DNA of 64,000 nucleotides, taken from Nymphaea colorata. Its lineage: Eukaryota > Streptophyta > Magnoliopsida > Nymphaeales > Nymphaeaceae. Position numbers and translations under genes: made by a program. The notes beneath the pieces are model-generated. The model did not search any database, was not told the origin of the DNA, and saw only the letters and a program-made list of their open reading frames with translations. Shown one piece after another: positions 20,391-31,500 of the stretch. Where the stretch lies: positions 3,525,500 to 3,589,499 of the forward strand of contig NC_045149.1 of assembly GCF_008831285.2 (NCBI RefSeq), in the 5' to 3' direction. The first letter of the stretch is position 1. Each line of letters starts with the position of its first letter.

Positions 20391-23300
20391 ACAGTGACAA
20401 CTTGCAAGTTAGCGTAAGATTGAAACTTGGGCGGGGTGACACTCTAATAAACTTGTTTTGACTTGGTTGAGCAAAAGATCACAATTTTAAGTTCTGGAGC
20501 TAATTTGAGCTACAACGGAGCTAGCTTCAAACTGGAATAGCTCTGTGAGCTGGGGACTCTAGGAATCATGTAAAATTGAGAAATGACATAATTGCTCAAA
20601 TGTTAGGCAAATTCTTGAAATTTTAGTGAAAAATCTATACTTTTCTGATCGATATGCCAGGATGCAAGGTTAAAATGTAATTTTCAGATTGGGTGACCTA
20701 GGTGATCTAGGTCTAGGTATTCAATGCTGGTACAAAAAGTACTTGTTTGGCTTAGAAATAGCCTTTTGTTCTTCAAGTTGGTCTTAAAAAAAAATCAATT
20801 TAGAAATCCCATGATAAATGGTAAAATGGTCATTTGGACTTGTTTCATAGGATGTCAATTGAGTGTATGCCTTACTTTCTTGCTTTTGTGATGGCTTGTC
20901 CTTAGCACGAAAGTGGTGTTGGGCAACAATCTTGACTGACAAAGCGACAGATAGTGTATAAGATGGTGAGCATGGAAGAGGTCCCTTTGAGATGCATGAT
21001 TACCCACTGGTGCTAAGGTGGGCAGTGCAGGAACTCGAGAGACCAGGTTATGCCATAAAATGTTAGTCAATTATGGTAAGATTGGATTCCACTAGCATTG
21101 CAGTGTTGATGAGACTAGAGTATTTGTCAGTATCAATTTCCAACAAAACTATTTGGGGATGAGGTCCCCAAGCTACTTGCTCCTGACTACTAGAGAAGTT
21201 GTTCTCTCTTGAAGGGCATCAGTGAGGTGTACGGGATTGTTGTGGCAGTGACGACTGTGGTTAGCATTACATTAAGCTCAGTGCCTCAGATGGGCGTTAT
21301 GCACCCTACTACAATCTTATAGTGTACTACACTTTCCCCTAATAGATCCACCGATCGCAAGCTGCACAATCGTTGAGGATGTGGCTCCTTCTCATCCAAA
21401 GTGGGTACAAGAACATGTGTGTATTCAGGTATCTTCAACAGGCAGCACACACATTTCTCTCCAGTTATGTTAATCCGTAGCACTAGCACATTACGCACTA
21501 GACACTATCACATATACACATGCACTTGTAGACTCTTACAATGACTCCCTATTGTCAATAGGTGTCTGGATCCTAATTTATCAGGCATCAAGATTGGGGT
21601 TAAACCATACTTAATCATTTTATTGATGATTTTATATATCACTTTTTTTCTGGTACTTACCAGGTGGGCGATCAGACTCATATATTGAGGTGCCAATCCG
21701 AAGAGTAGGCGAGATTCCGGGAAGGACCGAACACTACCTTTTAGTTATGTGGTTTTGTCTTTAGGGGGCCTTGCTGTGTGTATGTGCCTCGTTTAGTAGT
21801 ATTAGTATATAATTATTGTATATATTGCAAATTCTCATGCATATGCATATATATATGTACATACTCATGCGACCCTAATGCGTTATGTCGCATTGTTCCA
21901 TATTTATGCCACTCATAGAGTAGAACACATTATTTACTTAGGACAGATCTTGCTATATGCTTATTATGCAGGAAACCTCTATACTGTGTCGTAAGATAGG
22001 TCAAGCCATATGTCAATTATATAAGGCAAAATATGTTCACTCTCATGCCTTTTACCACCACTGCATGTTACATAGTGTCCCCACATCAAACATGTTCAAC
22101 TTTATTTTCCTTTATTCGGACCTTAGTTCATTCACTTCAGATCCAATTTACTTCAGTTCATTGGCAGCTTGAACTATGTTGATCAGGCTTTAAATTCAAT
22201 CATTTCTGAATTGATTTTGGCACAAATTCTTGCGATTTAAACTGAATTTTGGTGAAATTGTATTCATATTGAAGTTGAACTTATGTTTATATAATATTGG
22301 ATCACCCAAATCATATGCTTGATCCATCTTTCCATTTTTACCTCTCATGCACGACACATTGACAATGATAAGATGGTCATTTCAACCTATGGGACCCACT
22401 TTTTTTATATAAAGATCGCATGTCATCTACACCTAACTTTATCGTTTTAAATCTTTAGAGCTTGATATTAGATATTCAAAGCTGAAATGCCAGATTCATG
22501 ATCTATATTTTGCCCAAATTTGAAACTTTGACTTGGATCTCTGGTCCGAATTCTCTACTGCATTTACGCTATGTATTCAGAACTTCTTCTGGATCTAAGT
22601 CTCACTTCAGATCTTTGAGCCTCAGCCAGATCTGTGATTCAAGTTCATCGAACCTAGACACCCCTCACTTTGGTGCCAATTATGTGTCACATATATCATA
22701 TATATTTTTCATATATCTAAGTGTCTACGCCACCAAGTACTCATCAATTTCTCTGTCTTATTTGAATCGAACTATTCTCTTATTTCTTGATTTCATTCAA
22801 AATCAAACATAAAATCTTCAAAAAATATTGTTGAAGTGTGCCTTTGATGTCTGACATTGACTAAGCTTTATTGCTCTATGCTAAGTTTTGATGCAGAGCG
22901 TGGAATTCTTTGCAAAAGTATAGTCATGTATCTAAAGGTTTGAAGAAGCCGCCCCTTTCAAAGCACTATAAAAAGGGGTCAACCTCCCTCTGAAGACACA
23001 TAGTAAAAGGCTTCAGGTTGGTCCTTAAAGCTGGAGAAATTCCACCTAGGTGCCTATAATTTTTGTCCTTGTGAAAAGCTAAATCTTACGATCCCAGAGT
23101 CTGAGTGGAGAGTCCATGGTTCAAATCATGGTAGTGATAAACCAAGAATACTCAAGCTTAGTCCTTTGTGAGGCTCTAGTCAGTCTGGGTCGGGTGGAGG
23201 TCTTCCAAGACGCAAGTCAGGTTTTCTTTAATTCTGCTTTCTTAGTCGCATGTCATAGGTAATTTCTTGCATTTTTTGGGTATAATTTTCCTTTCTGCTC

Positions 23301-25389
23301 TAGGCTAGACTCTTAGATAGATTTAATTTTCATGTCTCTAAGTTATGTCGGATATGCCAACTTCTCCTTTTTCCTCTTTTCCATTTTATTACAGCATACA
23401 TATAGTTTTGATTATATTATAAATCACCTAATTCTATGCATGCGTAAGCATTATGTTTTGATATGGCACTCTGGTCAAAATGAAGGTTTCACACAACACT
23501 ATCTGACTAGGAGCGCTGTCACATAGGATCAGCATTGTGCCCTTAAGGTAGTCTAGGTACATGAAAGCGCTAATTTCACTTCGTTTCTAGACGAGCACAC
23601 TTTAGAAAACATATTTTTGAAATGATTTCTCAAACCAAAACCTTTTTTATAAAGCTGATCTCGAAAACCTTAGATTTATATGTGATCAATATGAAACCCT
23701 AGTACAAACCCCCCAGAATAGACTCTATTTTAAGGCCTAACTAAAAACCTTAGACCTAAATCTTGAATAATCTAGCCCACTGTAACCACATAACAACCCA
23801 ATGTCCATGTGACTCCTATGCTTGGCCAGTTCAAATCATGATGATATTGAAGATCAAGAAATTGGATCTATGAATTTTCGATATATAAATTTAGATCTTG
23901 GATTTGAATCAGATGAATTTAGAAAATGTGAACCTTAGATCTTGATATTAGAATCTGAAACTTATATGAGCCTTAATCATAGTAGATCTCTTGAATTTGA
24001 AATGCTGGATCTCATATTTTGGATTTCATTTCATATTTGGATCTGGATCACGTGAATTGGATTTTACAACTTAATATTGAGTCTCACAAGACATAGATCT
24101 AGGATAAATCCCACTTATGATATTGAATCACTTGAACTCAAATAATAGATCTTTGAATTCAAATATTGAACCTTGATGTTAAATTTGGATCTAGGATCCA
24201 GACACAACAGATGAAAAAACTGGATAATTGCATCTTGTCACTGCTTAATCAGCAAGAATCAAAGGCTTACTTCATTCCAGCCTTTGTCCTCAGACCATGG
24301 CAAGGTATGTACGGTGCTCAAATACCACCAAACACGAGAAATGTTCTAGCCGAAATCCTTGTCTGCTTCATGATTCTATATTGGCTGACAATACATATGG
24401 ACCACTATAGCCAGTTCAAAGAAATTATTTTTTATTTATAAACTATTCTAGAAAACCGGACAAAGAGTGTTTTTTATAGTCTTTGAGGTCTGCAAGAAAA
24501 GGCAGTTCCCGGTGTTCTCATTTTCCTTTTTCAAGACATGAAATGGTCACCCTATGATCATGACAGAATAATCAGCTTAGTTCATGTTTGTTCAACATGT
24601 GTGGACATGAAATTACGAAATCAAATATTTCACACTATTCAGTATCAATCTATGACAGGAGAAAGGTTTTCATTCACTAGCAGGGATTTGGGCAAAATGA
24701 TCTTCAAGTTGAAATTCGTCCGGGTTTTGATCACATTCCTTTTTATAAAAAACTACATGTTTCTTAATCGACTCCACCAACTTGTAACTAGTGGTGAGTC
24801 ATGTCAAACACGGTGCTTTATGTTTAATCGCAAGATGAAAAAAAAATTGGTTTTATAGTAAGAAACCCGAAGTCAGGCTTCCTTGTTTTATGGATTCACT
24901 CTTCTCTTGAGGTTCGGAAAAATAAAACTCTCGTTAGACACCACCTGTTATAACCCTCGAACGACACATGCCGACAGCTACACCGGTAGGAGAAGCGATT
25001 CCAGCAGATTTACTAGCGTGAACAAGGAACACACGACTTTGAAGTTTGAAGGAACCATTTCCCTTTATATTTCATTTCTTTTTTCACCCTTCCGAACATG
25101 TTGCCAGTCATTCAACGGCCTTTCAACATCTCTCCTTTTCCTTTCCCACTACGCCCTCTTCCTCTAGCATCTCTCCCTATCTCTCTCTTGGGTATCTCTT
25201 GCCTGGTTTCCTTCCCTCCTTTCTCCAGCATTTCTTTCTTTTCCAACGCCTCTCTCTCTCTCTCTCTATTGAGTAATCATAACTTAATTGAGGACTTTAT
25301 TAATGCTAGTTTGTCATATTTTAAAAAAAAAGAAGTAATTAACTCATTGTACAACCTTTTTATGCTTAAGTAATAAGATATATTTTGAA
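20391..25389. other. Intergenic, nothing firmly recognised
   Basis: About 5 kb of AT-rich DNA. Noted within it: a TATA-like CACTATAAAAAGG near 22963, a GGTTCAAATC box near 23130, a GATCT/TTGGAT-rich tract at 23840-24190 and a pyrimidine-rich stretch at 25120-25270. No gene or complete element is supported. Confidence 0.45.
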
Positions 25390-25831
25390 AAAATAATAGT
25401 CAACAACACTAGCTTGAGTCATTGAGTCAACCCGTCCAAGAATCAAGAGAATCAAGAGTGGATGAGACAAGTCCTCGGTTGTAAAACATTTGTTTTGATA
25501 AGTATATGTAATTTTATAAATAAGAAAATGGCTGGGTCAGTTTCATTAATTGATAATCTTAAGGTCTTTCGAATGATAAGGTAAAGAATGACTTGACGGA
25601 TTGAGACTTACAAGTGTACAATTCTTATAATGCCTCAAAAGTTTAATCTTGTATTTGAAGATTGTAACGAACCTTAAGAAATTTATAAAAACAGTTACTA
25701 AGTTGTTATTTGTCCTGGTTTTTAGCCCTTTTCGGGCTGAGACCGAAACTACTAAGGGTATGTTAAAATCTACCAAACCAAAGACCTGAGCCCAGCCTTG
25801 AGTTGATAAGTTGTTACACTGGTATCAAAGC
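25390..25831 (+). repeat. Possible LTR remnant with primer binding site
   Basis: The segment ends GTTGTTACA at 25818, followed one base later by TGGTATCAAAGC (25820-25831), one mismatch from the initiator-Met PBS. That arrangement is typical of a 5' LTR and PBS. No gag follows and I found no partner LTR, so the left limit is a guess. Confidence 0.35.
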
Positions 25832-26183
25832 ACAGTTCAATAGAATCCCACAATTAAATATTACTAAACGGGAAGAACATCATGAACATATTATGCATAC
25901 TTATACATCATTTTTGTATAATTTCTTTTTCTTTCGTGTTAAAGGGGAAAAAAAAAGAGAAGGAAAAAGCAACGTGATCCTGTTTTAGCACGTTAAAACA
26001 GAGAAAGTAGTGAATCGAAAACATATGCAAGTATAATTTCATGACACGAAAAGAAATATCTCACTAGTGTGCTGAAGACCCACACAGCTAAATATTACAT
26101 TTAGTATATCATGAACATGCTTTTCACACTTTGGTATATCATGGCTGGGGTAGTTTCTTTTCTTTTTTGTGTTTTTTCTTATT

Positions 26184-26555
26184 TTAATCTATCCTTGTTG
26201 GCATAGACATTGATCTAGTTATTTCCATTGCACACTCACGTGAAATAATTCTAAAAGACATGGAAGTTGGGCTCCGAAGGAGAGCTACATTGGCATTCTG
26301 CGAGCTTTCAACTGTAGAACTCTGCACGGTTGAGCTAGGTTGCAGCTCAATCTCCAGGTTTTTACCAATCATATCACGCTCCAAAGGCTGATGCTCATCA
26401 TCTTCACTTGAATGTAGTGTACTTGTGTCTGTTCGTACAGTTGAATCATCAGCAACTAATCCATGTCTTCGCTTTCTCCTTGCCGCTTTGCCCCATCCAT
26501 GGATTGTCTCCCGTATTCTATGCGGTATAAGAGCTGCTTTGTAGTTGGTACCCAT
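26184..26555 (-). CDS. MLO: MLO last exon with calmodulin-binding tail
   Basis: The exon starts at the acceptor before ATGGGTACC (26555) and ends at TAA (26184-26186). It encodes 123 residues of the cytoplasmic C-terminus. [18 protein letters not shown] is the basic amphipathic calmodulin-binding segment with its conserved Trp. The tail that follows is acidic and Ser/Thr-rich ([12 protein letters not shown]) and ends SMSMPTRID. The open frame runs on to 26681, but that extension is intron. Confidence 0.92.
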   Translation of the reverse strand: MGTNYKAALIPHRIRETIHGWGKAARRKRRHGLVADDSTVRTDTSTLHSSEDDEHQPLERDMIGKNLEIELQPSSTVQSSTVESSQNANVALLRSPTSMSFRIISRECAMEITRSMSMPTRID

Positions 26556-27043
26556 CTGTACATTACATACGCAGAATAAAACCTTTTGAATAGCGGCATT
26601 ACCAGAACAATGCCCACCATTGTAGACAAAGAATCTTAAAATATGACACTGTTCTCTTGCACAAAGACAAGAAAGCTGCATTCTGTACCTACAAGTCTAC
26701 AACCCTATTTAGGGTCGTGCTCCAGTCCACGCTGAAAAAGAAGCACCTTTATTGTGCATCTCATCTTCCTAAAGCTACGTACTACATACATAAATAGATT
26801 TCCTCAATAGCTCGATTCCATGCTGTTTAACAAGTATTTCAAAGAGAAACCTACTTTTCTTATGCAGTCCAAGTTTATGCCTGTATATGTTTGTAGTCAG
26901 TTTGACCCATACTGACTAGTACAGAAAATATCTTATTATCCATCATGAGTTAAAATAATTTTATTCGAATGAAAAAACAAGATGGGTGTGCTTTCATAGT
27001 TCAGAGAAAAGAAGGGGAATGTTAGAGCTAATATGTGCATTAG

Positions 27044-27084
<41 letters not shown>

Positions 27085-28538
27085 CTGATTCTTGATATGT
27101 TACTGGAATTTACAAGGAAGTGTTTTTGCTATTTTACCCAACAAATAAGCATGAATAGGGCCAGAGCTCATAATTTTTGAAGTTGTCAAAATCTCATATT
27201 AATGCTGCCACAGAAAAGAAAATTTTCCAGAGAATTATATGCATGGGAAATCAGAGCCAAAGATGTGATCGAGACGGAGAAAATGGATAGGCAGAAAACA
27301 CTAACCACAGAGAAACCCCATGTTCATATTTAAGCTGTGAAAGCAGAACGTCAACAGAAGGGAAACCCCAAAATTATAGAGAGATATACCTTCTATGAAG
27401 AAGGTCCAAAGAAATCATTTCACTTATTCTGAGATGGCATGTTGCAGCCAATATTTGGAGATACGTAATTATAAAATTTGAAGTGTAAGGAATCACATAC
27501 CAATTTTTAAAGGGGAAAAAATCACGATATTTTGAAAAAAAATGGGAAAATATTTATGACGTTAGTATCACATTTTTCTTGCGATTTTTTCCCCAATTTT
27601 TTTATTTTTCTAATTTTTAGCATTGATATTATCATGGACTCGAATATAAACTTAAACTAAATTATTTTCATCATCTTATTATCATTAAAACATTCCTTTT
27701 ATCACTGTTATATAGTTTTATTTATGTTTTCCTATTAGCTTCTCGTTTACTTCATTTATACCTAATTTTTTTATTTTTAAAAATTTTCCGAGTTTTTCCT
27801 GAGATTTTCCTAAAAAAAACAACTTTGCCATTAAAAACCGAGAACGATATTTGTGACGTTGTCACATACCGTTCGATCAAAGCGAATCTTAAAGATGGAC
27901 AAGAACACAGGGAAACAAATTAATACACTCCTGCTGGATAACTTCATTTCAGGGTTGGACTTGGGCCTATATGAACAAACTGAACAGAAGCATTAAGACG
28001 GCCATGTGTCTACCAACAAGTGTAAGAAGTGTGCAGAAAACATGTAAACTGAGTTTCAGTCCAAAGCAGAATTGGAGAAAATGGCCAAATTGGTAAGACC
28101 AGAAAGTGGGAGAGATAATTATTTAAACTGTGACAATCAAATGGGAAAACAATACTGTGAGCCAATTGGGGAAGGAGAGGCCTCTTCTCATATTAATAAA
28201 TAGGATGAGAATTGATCTGCTCATGCTGGAAATGCAACTGCTAGACAAGGGCCTGAAAACTATGGTGGATGTCTATCTAACAATAGGAAGCAGAAAGGGT
28301 GGAAGGATCTATTGAAGGATAGGCATAGATTTGCTACTTATCAGGAACATTTTTTGGTCTAACTTGCACAACATACATTTTGAATACACAATCAGACACA
28401 AACACCATTAGGTACACACTACACAGACAGGCTATGTCACATAGGTCCGGGTGCCGGTGTGGGTGTCAAAGCGACACATCTCAAAAAATTTAAGTGCGGT
28501 GGTGCAGTGAGAATATTTTTTTATTATTATTATCAATT

Positions 28539-28573
<35 letters not shown>

Positions 28574-31500
28574 AAATTTATCTACAAACAACAAAATTAT
28601 CAAATAACATAATTTGAAATTGCAAATCAACAATTTAAAGAGTCTTTTAAGTTATTAATGTATAGAACATAATGCATACGACCATATTAGAAGTTTAGAA
28701 CAGCATATATTATATACGGTAAATACTGTAACTTAGTAATATAACATACTAACATATATGTTAGAATATCTTGTAATAGGGAACCGGGTCCGGAAATGGA
28801 CCCGGTCCCATGGGCATGGATACCGAGGCTGGCTCGGTACCCTAGGCGGGGCTCTCTACCTCTCTCTCTTATAATCTCCACTTATTGTAAATTAGTTGAT
28901 TAAGTGGAAATAATCTTCTCTCTCCTAGGGTTGCGGTTTTGCCCCTAGGTTAGAGCTTCTCCGTGGTTTTTCACCTCTTCCTGAGGTTTTCCACGTATAT
29001 CTTGTGTTTTGTCTTCATTTTCCTCTTTCATTGTGTGTTTCTACATGGTATCAGAGCCGTGAAGTTTCGGCGTTCCTGGTTGGTCGTTCGCTTGTGTTCG
29101 TGTTGGAGGGGACTCGTTCCAGTCACTGTTCATCGCCCGTCACTATTCATCGGTTTCTGTCACCGTTCACCGCCCGACTCTGATGGGTTCTTCTCCTGGA
29201 CCGACGCTCCTCGCCCGACGCACCCGACGACTCGCCCGTCGCTCGACGCACCCTGCTTCTGTCGCCATGTCTCTGTTTCCATGGGGTTCTGTCGTGTCCC
29301 TGTTGCCGTGGGTTTCTGCACCGTCCGGCGACCTGGCCCTGCGCTCTTGGCATCGTTTGCTACTTCCATCGACTGCTTCCGCCGGTCTGTTTCCGCCGTC
29401 TGCATCGTCTTCCGCCGGTCTGCCTCCGCCTAGCGTCGCCCTTAGTCTCGCCGCTGTTTGACGCCTCTCGCTGTCGCCTGGCCTGATCTCCGCCCTGTGC
29501 CTCTTGCCGGAGATCCCGCCTGTCGCTGCCCGGGTTCTTCTCCATAGATCTGTTTTTTTTTTCTCTGACCGGTGGATTCATTTTGGTTGTTATGGCTGGA
29601 GAGATGACGCCCAAGTCCAATGTGACTTTTGACACGGGCAGCAATATCAAAAGTGAAAACTTGCCGGTTCAAGTCACCTCCATTCGGCTGAATAAAGACA
29701 ACTATCTCTCTTGGTCTGCTGCCCTCGAAATAGGGATAACTAGTCGCGGTCGTCTTTCCTATATCACGGGAGAGACACCTGCGTCCAGTAAAACAGATCC
29801 TCGATGGGCGACTTGGGCATTAGAAGACAGTCAAGTTAAGGTGTGGATCATTAGCTCTGTTTCTGCTGATATTCAGGCACTTATTTTGCGAAAGTCGACC
29901 GCCTATGATATGTGGACTGTGCTTGCGAGGATGTATAGTCGTAAGAAAAGAGTCCTGCGTACGTACCAGATTAAACGTAGCATCTACTCCCTTAAACAGG
30001 GTGACTTGTCTGTGGCATCCTTCTATGCAGCCCTGAAAACTAAATGGGAGGAACTGGACTATCATGTGAATGATGACTGGAATTGTGGTTCTGATCATGC
30101 CTTGTACTGGGAAAAAGAATGGATGGACCAGACTATTATTTTTCTTGGAGGTCTGCGTGATGAATTTGAATCCATTAGGAGTCAAATTCTCAACTGTGAT
30201 GAGATCCCTGGGATTGAGGAAGTGTATGCTCGGGTGGAATCTGAAGAACAACGACGTCAGGTGATGCATATTGACTCCAGTCATGAGAGTTCCCCCTCAG
30301 CGTTTGTTAGCCGTGCCTCAGGGACTGGACAGCGTCCTGTTCGACGTTGTAGTCATTGTAACAAGTTGGGGCATTCTGTGGACTTCTGTTGGGATATTCA
30401 TCCTGAGAAGAGACTTGTTCGTGGTCGTCCTCCTTCTAGTCGGCGGGGTCCTTCTGTGCCTGACTCTAGTCAGGGTAGTTCGTCAATTGTTGAAAAATCA
30501 AAGCTTTCCTCCGATCAAATCAAGGAATTGCAAGCTTATATCAGCCGGCTATCTACTACGCAAGAGGAAACTTCCACGTCCGAGGGAGCTAAGTTAGCTC
30601 AAGCTCTTGTTGCCACAAGCGATCAAGGTAATCCCTCACTTGGTGATTGGATTGTTGACAGTGGGGCTACGCATCATATGACAGGGGACCCTAAGATGTT
30701 TCAAGAATACAAATTGTCTTCCGGGCAGCAACGCGTGTCTATGGCTGATGGGTCTTCTATTTCTGTGGCTGGAAAAGGGAGTTTGTCCTTGTTGAATAAA
30801 TACCGTCTTCATAATGCTCTCCATGTTCCCAATATTCCTGTGAATCTGTTACCTGTCAGCAGTATTACCAAAGAACTCAATTGCAATCTAATCTTCTCTG
30901 CTGATCGTTGTTTCCTACAGGACTTGGTGACGAGGAAGAAGATTGGGATTGGTTCGGTTATTGATAGACTCTACAGACTGCCCGTGCAGGTTGCTTCTGC
31001 TCTCATTTCAACCACTAGTGGACAGTTGTCAGGCGTGGAGGACAGATCTACTATCATGCGATGGCACGAGCGGCTTCGACATCTCCCATTCCAGTTGATT
31101 AAGAAGTTGTTTCCTAGGCTTTTTACTTCTGTTTCCATGGACTCCTTCACTTGTGAAGTGTGTTAGTTGGCTAAACATGTTAGGGCTTCGTACCTTATTT
31201 CTTTCAATAAAACCACCCGTCCGTTTGCTTTGGTTCACTCTGATGTTTGGGGTCTTTCGGGAGTACCCACTTGTCGTGGTTTTCATTACTTTATGACTCT
31301 TATTAATGACTACTCCCGTTGTACGTTCGTGTACCTGTTGAAAGAACGTAGTGAAGTTCCCGTCATTGTCAAAAATTTTGTTGCATTTGTTGAGACTCAA
31401 TTTCAGACATTTGTTCAGGCTTTCCGCACTGATAATGCTCGAGAGTATGTCTCCCAATCCCTAGATGACTTCTTGAGGAGCAAGGGTATTGTTCATGAGA

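Noticed and set aside
23085-23145. tRNA-like T-arm (CCATG-GTTCAAAT-CATGG)
   Set aside because: The loop is one base too long, and no acceptor, D or anticodon stems fit around it. At most a tRNA-derived SINE trace.
24166-24858. Two + strand frames of about 100 codons
   Set aside because: No recognisable motif, AT-rich codons and no neighbouring signals. I cannot support them as genes.
16000-26180. CRISPR array, operon or prokaryotic-type features
   Set aside because: Repeats are few and long, with no spacers; the DNA is plant nuclear.
26556-26681. Upstream extension of the MLO last-exon frame
   Set aside because: The reading frame is open, but the residues do not match MLO and an AG acceptor precedes MGTNYK; exon 41128-41188 joins in phase at 26555.
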